NCBI GenBank assembly: GCA_031295725.1 | Contig: JAUMNV010000182.1 | Coordinates: 1-10,922 of the forward strand | Direction of reading: 5' to 3' | DNA from: Collinsella sp. | GTDB lineage: Bacteria; Actinomycetota; Coriobacteriia; Coriobacteriales; Coriobacteriaceae | Length of the DNA: 10,922 nucleotides | Part shown: positions 5,863 to 10,922 of the stretch, piece by piece | Layout: each line of letters starts with the position of its first letter | Numbering within the stretch: the first letter of the stretch is position 1 | Notes under the pieces: generated by a model | What the model was told of the DNA's origin: nothing | Database searches by the model: none | The model's input: the letters and a program-made list of their open reading frames with translations, nothing else | Program-made: the position numbers and the translations under genes

Positions 5863-6558
5863 ATGAACGATATCCAGGGCTATCAGAACGGCCCCATCGA
5901 GACCGGCGCAAGTCGCGCCAAGGAGATGTCGCCGCGCGCGTACAATCTCGCCATGTCTGCCCTCATCTTCTTGGGCTTTTGCGCCATGGGCGCCGGTGCT
6001 TACTTTACGAGCACCATGGCGTTTACCCGCATGATGATGAGCGGCGCCGCCCTGCCACTGGTCTTTGGCTCGTTTATCCTGACTATTGTCGGTATCGTCA
6101 TGATGTCGGCTGCTGCGAGCAAGCAGTCCGTGGGCCTGTCGCTCGTGGGTTACGTGATCTTTGCGAGCACCTTTGGCCTGACCGCGTCGTTTGGCCTTGC
6201 CAACTATGACCTGCCCACTATCAACACCGCCTTTATCGCCACGGCCGCCATCACCTTTGTCTTTGGTGCGCTGGGCGTGACTTTCCCCAAGTTTTTCCAG
6301 CGCGTATATGGCATCGGTTTTGGCATTCTGCTCGCCACGATTCTGGTTGAGATCGTGCTGATGTTCATGGGTGTCTCGCAGACCATCACCGACCTGATCG
6401 TGATCGTGGTGTTCGCCGGCTTTATTGGCTACGACACCTATGTTGCCACGACGGTGCCGCCCACGCTGCCCAATGCGGTGCTCATGGCGTCTAACCTGTT
6501 CGTGGACATTATCAACGTGTTCCTGCGCATTCTGAACATCCTCGGCCGTCGCGATTAA
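5863..6558 (+). CDS. Bax inhibitor-1 (TMBIM/YccA-YetJ) family membrane protein
   Basis: Bacterial BI-1 proteins are seven-helix cytoplasmic membrane proteins. The characterised Bacillus homologue YetJ is a pH-sensitive calcium leak; others bind FtsH. The 231-residue protein has a hydrophilic N-terminus (1-28) and about seven hydrophobic segments, starting near residues 29-50, 62-83, 90-112, 120-140, 147-170, 176-195 and 205-226. The last ends in LRILNILGRRD, typical of the family. Two aspartates, D191 in GFIGYDTYVA and D215 in NLFVDIINVF, are 24 residues apart. That equals the spacing of the YetJ Asp171/Asp195 dyad, so the pH-sensing pair appears conserved. ATG 5863 has AAAGGA (5851-5856) at 6 bases. 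An intrinsic terminator follows 49 bases after the stop. Confidence 0.92.
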   Translation: MNDIQGYQNGPIETGASRAKEMSPRAYNLAMSALIFLGFCAMGAGAYFTSTMAFTRMMMSGAALPLVFGSFILTIVGIVMMSAAASKQSVGLSLVGYVIFASTFGLTASFGLANYDLPTINTAFIATAAITFVFGALGVTFPKFFQRVYGIGFGILLATILVEIVLMFMGVSQTITDLIVIVVFAGFIGYDTYVATTVPPTLPNAVLMASNLFVDIINVFLRILNILGRRD

Positions 6559-6607
6559 AGCGCGGCATTGCGACGCTTCCTGCCGGACACGGTAAAACGA
6601 TACGAAA

Positions 6608-6633
6608 GGCGGTCCTTCGGGGCCGTCTTTTTT
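6608..6633 (+). terminator. Intrinsic terminator after the BI-1 gene
   Basis: GGCGGTCC (6608-6615) and GGGCCGTC (6620-6627) pair with two G-T wobbles around a stable TTCG tetraloop, followed by six T (6628-6633). Confidence 0.9.
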
Positions 6634-6646
6634 GTGCGCGGCGGGG

Positions 6647-6652
6647 TATGAT
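6647..6652 (+). promoter_or_regulatory. Possible -10 element for the PARG-like gene
   Basis: TATGAT (6647-6652) in GGGGTATGATGG lies 47 bases before ATG 6700, just after the BI-1 terminator. A promoter is needed here because of that terminator, but no recognisable -35 is present at the right distance. Confidence 0.35.
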
Positions 6653-6699
6653 GGATGGGAAAAAGCCGATAGCGGCAGCGACAGGAAAGGTGGCCACGT

Positions 6700-7836
6700 A
6701 TGGCAGATGTCGACAACAGGAACCGTAACCGCAGGTCTAACCGGGCGGGTCAGCCCAATCCCAAGCGCGAGGCGCGTGCCAAGGCCGCCGAGCGCCATGT
6801 GGCGGCTGTGTCCGAGGCCTGCGCCAAGGACATCGAGCATTCGCTTGCCGGCGTGTGCGAGTTCGATGGTATGCCTGCCGGTTTTGTCGCGGCGATGAAG
6901 GCCAAGGCCCAAGCGGCTGCGGCTGCTGAGGAGCAGGCTGCCGAGGACGTCGAGGCTGCTGAGGCTGTCGAGGTTGAGGCCGCTGAGGTGGAGACTGCGG
7001 TCGAGCCTGAGGTGGCGCTCGGTTCCACCGAGTCGGCCGACGAGGCTGAGTCCGCGCCCGCGGAGGAGGCTGCTCCGGTCCTGCCCGAGGTCACCGTGCT
7101 TGATGCCTCCGCCACGCAGGCAATCCTCGATAACGGCCGCGGCTATGCGCAGTTCTGCGATATGGCCGTGCTTGCCTTTGCCTCGTTTACCAATCCGGGC
7201 GGCGGCTATATCCAGGGCTACCTGGGCCAGGAGGCGACGCTCTGCGCCGATTCGTACCTGTACAACGTGCTCGACAAGCAGCGCAAGTGGTACGGCGAGA
7301 ACCGTCGCCGCAACATCAACTGCGAGCTGTACCGCAATCGTGCGCTGGTGGTGCCCGCCGTGCGCTTCGACCGCAACCACGTGCACGCCTATGCCGACGT
7401 AATCGTCGCCGCTGCACCCAACGCCAAGCGCGCCCGCCAGGAGTACCGCGTGAGCGACGACGCCCTGTTGGATGCCCTGCGCGACCGTATCCGCTTTGTG
7501 CTTGCCATCTGCGACGAGCTGGGTCGCGAGAAGCTCGTACTGGGCGCTTGGGGCTGCGACAACAACGGCTTTGACGCCGAGGCCGTGGCCGAGCTCTTCC
7601 GCAAGGAGCTCGCATCGGGCGACTTCAAGGTCAAGCAGGTCTTCTTTGCCGTGCCCTCTACGCGCTGGGACGAGGACTTTGCCAAGTTCAAGCACGTGCT
7701 GGCAAACTTCCCCGAACGCAACGAGGAGTCCTATGCCCAGGCTGCCGCCCGTGCTGCAGCCGCTAGTGCCGTCGAGCAGGCCCAGGCTGCTGCCGAGGAT
7801 GATGAGGACGAGGACGATTGGCGCAAATACTTGTAA
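6700..7836 (+). CDS. TIGR02452-type macrodomain / microbial PARG-like protein with QEA motif
   Basis: Proteins of this family (TIGR02452, DUF2263 core) have an ADP-ribose-binding macrodomain-like fold; active members remove poly(ADP-ribose) through a GGG-X6-8-QEE motif. The 378-residue protein has a basic N-terminus, an alpha-helical segment (about 28-70) and an Ala/Glu-rich low-complexity linker (about 68-130). The core is at about 131-340, and an Ala-rich then acidic tail ends in DDWRKYL. The core shows LAFASFTNPGGGY, QEATLCADSYLYNVL, VVPAVRF, VIVAAAPNAK and LVLGAWGCDNNGFD. The signature reads GGG (167-169), seven residues, QEA (177-179), so the second Glu, the usual catalytic acid, is Ala. 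The loop after LGAWGC also departs from the usual glycine-rich form. It may bind but not cleave ADP-ribose. ATG 6700 has AGGAAAGG (6683-6690) at 9 bases. The low-complexity linker makes it about 100 residues longer than is usual. Confidence 0.85.
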   Translation: MADVDNRNRNRRSNRAGQPNPKREARAKAAERHVAAVSEACAKDIEHSLAGVCEFDGMPAGFVAAMKAKAQAAAAAEEQAAEDVEAAEAVEVEAAEVETAVEPEVALGSTESADEAESAPAEEAAPVLPEVTVLDASATQAILDNGRGYAQFCDMAVLAFASFTNPGGGYIQGYLGQEATLCADSYLYNVLDKQRKWYGENRRRNINCELYRNRALVVPAVRFDRNHVHAYADVIVAAAPNAKRARQEYRVSDDALLDALRDRIRFVLAICDELGREKLVLGAWGCDNNGFDAEAVAELFRKELASGDFKVKQVFFAVPSTRWDEDFAKFKHVLANFPERNEESYAQAAARAAAASAVEQAQAAAEDDEDEDDWRKYL

Positions 7837-7861
7837 ACGGCGCGCGTGATGCGACATGCCG

Positions 7862-7892
7862 AGCCGACGGGGGCTGCTCCCGTCGGCTTTTT
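7862..7892 (+). terminator. Intrinsic terminator between the PARG-like and SGNH genes
   Basis: GCCGACGGG (7863-7871) and CCCGTCGGC (7879-7887) form a perfect 9-base-pair stem with a 7-base loop, followed by five T (7888-7892). The Shine-Dalgarno sequence of the next gene begins only 3 bases after the T-run. Confidence 0.9.
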
Positions 7893-7911
7893 ACTAAAGG
7901 AAGGGCTTACG

Positions 7912-8571
7912 ATGAAAAACGTTCTGTGCTTTGGTGATAGCAATACCTATGGCTATGATCCGGCTGGTATGCGCGATGGCACCGCGGTGCGCTATGCGCA
8001 GGATGTGCGCTGGTGCGGCGTGGCGCAGCGTGACCTAGGCGATGGCTGGCATGTGATTGAGGAGGGGCTCAACGGCCGCACGACGGTGCGCGATGATATG
8101 TGCTATCTGGACACTAACCTCAACGGCATTCGCGCGCTTCCGATGCTGCTCGAGGCCCATAAGCCGCTGGAAGCCATTGTGATCATGCTGGGCACTAACG
8201 ACTGTAAGACGGTCTTCAACGTGACAGCTTCCGATATCGCCCGTGGCGCCATGGCGCTGATTCGCGCCGTCCGCGCGTTTCCGTGGACCGACGCTGCGCC
8301 TTGTCCGCGCATTCTGCTGATGGCTCCTATCAAGATCAAGCCGCAGATCGCCGATGTGTATATGACCGACTTTGACGAGCATTCCGTTGAGGCATCTGAG
8401 CATTTTGGCGAGTACTATGCGCACGTGGCAGAGCAGTTTGGCTGCGACTTTTTGAATGCCGCCGATTTCGCCGAGCCGGGTGATATCGACTACCTGCATA
8501 TGATGCCCGAAAGCCACGAGAGCCTGGGCCACGCCGTGGCAACCAAGCTCCAGGACATGCTCGGTGAGTAG
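7912..8571 (+). CDS. SGNH/GDSL hydrolase of the MsAct-like arylesterase/acyltransferase type
   Basis: This is a serine ester hydrolase of the SGNH fold; its natural substrate is not known. The 219-residue protein has no signal peptide, so it is probably cytosolic. All four blocks are seen: CFGDSNTYGY with nucleophile Ser10, EEGLNGRTT (51-58) with the block II Gly, IMLGTNDCK (91-99) with the block III Asn96, and IDYLH with Asp193 and His196. VRYAQDVRWCGV and VIEEGLNGRTT closely resemble the Mycobacterium smegmatis enzyme MsAct, an acyltransferase that works in water. The reading frame extends upstream, but the start is ATG 7912: AAAGGAAGGG (7896-7905) is 6 bases before it and the family begins at this point. 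The terminator just upstream leaves almost no room for a separate promoter. Confidence 0.92.
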   Translation: MKNVLCFGDSNTYGYDPAGMRDGTAVRYAQDVRWCGVAQRDLGDGWHVIEEGLNGRTTVRDDMCYLDTNLNGIRALPMLLEAHKPLEAIVIMLGTNDCKTVFNVTASDIARGAMALIRAVRAFPWTDAAPCPRILLMAPIKIKPQIADVYMTDFDEHSVEASEHFGEYYAHVAEQFGCDFLNAADFAEPGDIDYLHMMPESHESLGHAVATKLQDMLGE

Positions 8572-8580
8572 CGCGAGCCC

Positions 8581-8620
8581 AAGCCACCACAAAAGTTCCC
8601 TTTGCGGTGGCTTGTTTCGT
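8581..8620 (+). terminator. Intrinsic terminator of the SGNH hydrolase gene
   Basis: AAGCCACC (8581-8588) pairs with GGTGGCTT (8606-8613); after one A-C mismatch CAAA (8590-8593) pairs with TTTG (8601-8604). The tail GTTTCGTTT is T-rich rather than a pure T-run. The right side contains CCCTTTGCGGTGG, repeated at 8791-8803. Confidence 0.75.
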
Positions 8621-8623
8621 TTG

Positions 8624-8678
8624 TCTTGATCTGTAACAGTTGTAAGGCCGAAAACGGGCTAGATGTTACAGATTGAGA
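8624..8678. repeat. Palindromic element, copy A (55 bases)
   Basis: Arms TCTTGATCTGTAACA (8624-8638) and TGTTACAGATTGAGA (8664-8678) pair over 15 bases, with two G-T wobbles on the + strand. The 25-base loop includes GGCCGAAAACGGGCT, which can form a short inner hairpin. It shares its arms, length and loop core with copy B. It lies between convergent genes. Confidence 0.85.
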
Positions 8679-8703
8679 TTATCTTCTCAGCGGAATTTGA
8701 AAG

Positions 8704-8758
8704 TCTCGATCTGTAACAGGTGGGCCGAAAAATGGGCTCTAACTGTTACAGATCGAGA
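8704..8758. repeat. Palindromic element, copy B (55 bases)
   Basis: TCTCGATCTGTAACAG (8704-8719) and CTGTTACAGATCGAGA (8743-8758) are perfect 16-base inverted arms. The loop contains GGCCGAAAAATGGGCT, matching the loop core of copy A. Copies A and B are in the same orientation, the same overall length, and 80 bases apart start to start. Confidence 0.88.
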
Positions 8759-8770
8759 TGTTTGTGGAAA

Positions 8771-8803
8771 TCGCCGTAAAGGTGCCTGTCCCCTTTGCGG
8801 TGG
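8771..8803. repeat. Hairpin with GGTGCCTGTCCCC core and repeated CCCTTTGCGGTGG arm
   Basis: TCGCCGTAAAGG (8771-8782) pairs with CCTTTGCGGTGG (8792-8803) through 12 positions including G-T wobbles, around a 9-base loop. TTTT follows after the arm (8804-8807). CCCTTTGCGGTGG here (8791-8803) is identical to 8598-8610 in the preceding terminator. It could be a back-up terminator or a REP-like element; on the - strand, after thiD, pairing is slightly weaker. Confidence 0.6.
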
Positions 8804-8819
8804 TTTTGGGCTGCGAATC

Positions 8820-9650
8820 TTAATACTGCCACATATGGTTGACGGGGCCGGAGCCTTTACCCATGTCAAAGCCGGCGGCGAGAGCGCCGGTTAGGTAGGC
8901 CTTGCCGGCGTTGACGGCGTCGGCAAGTTCCATGCCCTGGGCCAGCGCGCAGGCGATGGCGGACGAAAGCGTGCAGCCAGTGCCATGCGTGTTGCCGGTC
9001 TCGATGCGCTTGTGGCGGAACCACGTGGTGAGTGGATCGCCCAGGTGGTTACCCTCGTCATCGAGCGGCGCGGGCTCTGCTAGCACATCGTTGGCCTCGT
9101 TGACAAAATGCCCGCCCTTAACGAGGGACGCGCATCCAAAGCGACGGGTGAGGAGCATGGCAGCATTTTGCTGTGTGCGCTCGGAATCGACCTCGTAGTC
9201 GAGCAGCGCCATGGCCTCGGGTATGTTGGGCGTGATGACGGTCGCCAGCGGGAACAGGCGACGCGTGAGCGCCTCGGCGGCATCCTCGGCAATGAGGCGA
9301 GCGCCCGAGGTGGCGACCATGACGGGGTCGACGACCACGTTCGTTGCGTTCCAGGCGCTCAAGCGGTCGGCGATGACTTCGATAATCACGACAGAAGAAA
9401 CCATGCCGATCTTGACGGCGCTCGGGCGGATATCGTCAAAGACAGCGTCGATTTGCGCGGCTACGATATCTGGCGAGATATTCTGCACGGCGGTGACGCC
9501 GAGCGTGTTTTGTGCGGTGATGGCGGTGATGGCCGTCTCGGCATACAGACGGTGCGCCGTGATGGTCTTAATGTCTGCCTGAATGCCGGCACCACCGCTG
9601 GAATCGGATCCCGCGATGGATAGAACGGCGGGTACCTTACTGCGATCCAT
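8820..9650 (-). CDS. thiD: Hydroxymethylpyrimidine (phosphate) kinase ThiD
   Basis: ThiD phosphorylates HMP to HMP-P and HMP-P to HMP-PP with ATP, the step after ThiC in thiamine pyrimidine synthesis. The 276-residue length is typical for a stand-alone ThiD of the ribokinase superfamily. Motifs are SIAGSDSSGGAGIQADIKT (11-29), AQNTLGV with the HMP-contacting Gln47 (46-52), VKIGMV (79-84), DPVMVATSGARL (108-119), TPNIPEA (140-146), LVKGGH (176-181) and the anion-hole/catalytic THGTGCTLSS with Cys226 (221-230). ATG 9650 is preceded by GGGAG (9660-9656) at 5 bases. It lies downstream of thiC on the same strand, separated by 182 bases. A hairpin and a TATAAT in that gap suggest it may also have its own promoter. 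No ThiE or ThiM fusion is present. Confidence 0.96.
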   Translation of the reverse strand: MDRSKVPAVLSIAGSDSSGGAGIQADIKTITAHRLYAETAITAITAQNTLGVTAVQNISPDIVAAQIDAVFDDIRPSAVKIGMVSSVVIIEVIADRLSAWNATNVVVDPVMVATSGARLIAEDAAEALTRRLFPLATVITPNIPEAMALLDYEVDSERTQQNAAMLLTRRFGCASLVKGGHFVNEANDVLAEPAPLDDEGNHLGDPLTTWFRHKRIETGNTHGTGCTLSSAIACALAQGMELADAVNAGKAYLTGALAAGFDMGKGSGPVNHMWQY

Positions 9651-9696
9651 GTTCGCTCCCTTATCCGGACGGATTCAAATGGGTCTTTTATCCCGC

Positions 9697-9702
9697 ATTA
9701 TA
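9697..9702 (-). promoter_or_regulatory. Consensus -10 element upstream of thiD
   Basis: On the - strand TATAAT reads from 9702 to 9697, within TTTATAATG, and would start transcripts near 9690, giving an untranslated leader of about 40 bases. The -35 position at 17-base spacing reads CATACA, a weak match that falls inside the preceding GC-rich hairpin. Confidence 0.5.
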
Positions 9703-9707
9703 AAGAT

Positions 9708-9737
9708 GCCCGGGCCGGCTGTATGCCGAACCCGGGC
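9708..9737 (-). terminator. GC-rich hairpin between thiC and thiD, possible terminator
   Basis: GCCCGGG (9708-9714) and CCCGGGC (9731-9737) are perfect arms, with an inner GGC/GCC pair (9717-9719, 9725-9727). On the - strand it is followed by ATCTTTATAATG, a poor U-tract, so termination would be partial at best. It overlaps the -35 zone of the putative thiD promoter. Confidence 0.45.
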
Positions 9738-9755
9738 GGGCGATGCAATCTTTAC

Positions 9756-9792
9756 GCAAATGTAAGCAAATGTTCACAAGTCAACAATTGAC
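9756..9792. repeat. Phased direct repeat plus palindrome downstream of thiC
   Basis: GCAAATGT occurs at 9756-9763 and again at 9766-9773, exactly 10 bases apart, one helical turn. At 9780-9792 GTCAA-CAA-TTGAC is a 13-base palindrome with a 3-base centre. Together they resemble operator-like sites, but no regulator can be named and chance is possible. Confidence 0.35.
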
Positions 9793-9832
9793 GGGCGTTG
9801 CAGAAGGCTTGCTGGCGATTGCCCTGTAAAGG

Positions 9833-10922
9833 CTAATCCTCCATGCCCAGGTCGATCGTGGTGCCCTCGAAGATCTTGTTGACGGTACGGACGGCACACA
9901 TCTTACCGCACATGGTACAAGTACCCTCAGTGGCGGCAGGGGATTCCTCGTAGCGCTTCTTGCCGGTGACCGGGTCGAGAGCACACTTCCACATGGCATC
10001 CCAGTCGAGTTTGCGGCGTGCCTGGCCCATCTTGTCGTCCATGTCGCGGGCGTGCGGCACCTTCTTGGCGATATCGGCGGCATGTGCGGCGATCTTAGTG
10101 GCCATGAGGCCGTCGAGCACATCCTGGGCGTTAGGCAGGCATAGGTGCTCTGCCGGCGTCACGTAGCACAGGAAGTCGGCGCCGGAGCTTGCGGAGATGG
10201 CGCCGCCGATGGCTGCGGTGATGTGGTCGTAACCCACGCCGATATCGGTCACCAGCGGCCCCAGCACATAGAACGGGGCGTTGTGGCACAGGCGCTTCTG
10301 CAGCTTCATGTTGGCGGCGATCTCGTCGAGCGCCATGTGGCCCGGTCCCTCGACCATGACCTGGACGCCGGCGGCCCATGCGCGCTTGCACAGCTTGCCC
10401 AGCTCGATCATCTCGGCGGTCTCGGTGGCGTCGTTGGAATCGTAGAGGCAGCCCGGGCGGCAGGAATCGCCGAGCGAAATCGTCACGTCGTACTCGTGGC
10501 AAATCTCGAGCAACTCATCGTAGAACTCATAGAACGGGTTCTCGTTGCCGGTGACCTCCATCCAGCCAAACAGCAGCGAGCCGCCGCGGCTTACGATGTT
10601 CATAAGGCGGCCGGTCTCCTTAAAGGTCTTGGTGACCGACTTGTTGATGCCGCAGTGGATAGTCATAAAGTCCACGCCGTCCTCGGCGTGCGCGCGCACG
10701 ACCTCGAACAGGTCATCCTTGGTAAGCTTGACAAGCGGCTTTTCCATGTAGCCGATGGCGTCGTACATGGGGACGGTGCCCACCATGAGCGGCGTCTCGT
10801 CGATGAGCTGCTGGCGGAACTGGCGCGTCTTGCCCGAGTTGGAGAGGTCCATGATGGCGTCGGCGCCAAAGTCCTCAGCGATCTTGACCTTCTTCCATTC
10901 CTCGGCGGCATCGGCCTTGTCG
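9833..10922 (-). CDS. thiC: Phosphomethylpyrimidine synthase ThiC, 5' end missing
   Basis: ThiC is a radical-SAM enzyme that rearranges 5-aminoimidazole ribotide into HMP-phosphate. The frame runs through the window edge, so only the C-terminal 362 or so residues are seen, of about 430 in short bacterial forms. Recognisable segments are MDLSNSGKT, GTVPMYDAIG, DFMTIHCGI, SRGGSLLFGWM, SLGDSCRPGCLYD, VEGPGHMALDEIAAN, LGPLVTDIGVGYDHITAAIG, YVTPAEHLCLPN and the C-terminal cluster-binding CTMCGKMC. That cluster reads C-x2-C-x3-C, whereas E. coli-type ThiC has C-x2-C-x4-C. The protein ends 17 residues after its last cysteine region with GMED. thiD follows downstream on the same strand. The thiC promoter, where a TPP riboswitch would be expected, lies outside the window. 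Confidence 0.97.
   Translation of the reverse strand, partial: DKADAAEEWKKVKIAEDFGADAIMDLSNSGKTRQFRQQLIDETPLMVGTVPMYDAIGYMEKPLVKLTKDDLFEVVRAHAEDGVDFMTIHCGINKSVTKTFKETGRLMNIVSRGGSLLFGWMEVTGNENPFYEFYDELLEICHEYDVTISLGDSCRPGCLYDSNDATETAEMIELGKLCKRAWAAGVQVMVEGPGHMALDEIAANMKLQKRLCHNAPFYVLGPLVTDIGVGYDHITAAIGGAISASSGADFLCYVTPAEHLCLPNAQDVLDGLMATKIAAHAADIAKKVPHARDMDDKMGQARRKLDWDAMWKCALDPVTGKKRYEESPAATEGTCTMCGKMCAVRTVNKIFEGTTIDLGMED

Noticed and set aside
5827..7857. 676-codon open frame on the - strand across the BI-1 and PARG-like genes and their spacer
   Set aside because: It is antisense to two well-supported genes, crosses a terminator, and translates to Leu/Val/His-rich sequence with no domain. 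This is a typical shadow of GC-rich codon bias.
8624..8758. Two repeats considered as a CRISPR array
   Set aside because: Only two units, each internally palindromic over its whole length, with a 25-base gap and no cas genes nearby.
9769..9779. ATGTTCACA considered as a DnaA box
   Set aside because: It differs from TTWTNCACA at two positions and stands alone, with no cluster or origin features.
9651..9832. TPP riboswitch upstream of thiD
   Set aside because: The conserved CTGAGA and the second conserved TPP-aptamer segment are absent on both strands; one may exist upstream of thiC, outside the window.

Overview
The window looks like chromosomal DNA of a GC-rich, anaerobic actinobacterium of the class Coriobacteriia. 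Collinsella is the closest match I recognise, from memory only. The signs are the division cluster order yggS-sepF-yggT-divIVA, strong G/C bias at third codon positions, a short ThiC that ends in a cysteine cluster, and gut-anaerobe style housekeeping genes. I see no phage, plasmid, IS transposase, CRISPR array, tRNA or rRNA.

Layout. (1) 1-2527, + strand: an incomplete yggS (PLP homeostasis), sepF (FtsZ membrane anchor), yggT (small membrane protein, apparently without a standard start codon) and divIVA (polar/septal coiled-coil scaffold), closed by an intrinsic terminator. This is a cell-division cluster whose upstream part, probably including ftsZ, lies outside the window. (2) 2528-5196, - strand: a low-affinity phosphate transporter of the PiT type, its DUF47/PhoU-like partner, a 288-base non-coding or leader stretch with a large palindrome, and a small nitroreductase with its own terminator. 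(3) 5197-8620, + strand: an intergenic region with an orphan ribosome-binding sequence, then a 112-residue unknown protein that may be leaderless, a Bax-inhibitor-1 family membrane protein, a macrodomain/PARG-like protein of the TIGR02452 type with an altered catalytic motif, and an SGNH hydrolase resembling the Mycobacterium smegmatis acyltransferase MsAct. Terminators separate most of these. (4) 8572-8819: a convergent intergenic region packed with palindromes, including two 55-base copies of the same element. (5) 8820-10922, - strand: thiD and an incomplete thiC. ThiC makes HMP-phosphate from AIR and ThiD phosphorylates it, so together they supply the pyrimidine half of thiamine.

Most of the window is ordinary housekeeping sequence. 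The points most worth a second look are the GGG-X7-QEA motif of the PARG-like protein, where active enzymes have QEE; the apparent ATC start of yggT; several unrelated families of intergenic palindromes at operon ends; and a short hydrophobic ORF directly ahead of the nitroreductase. I found no convincing multi-gene novel system.
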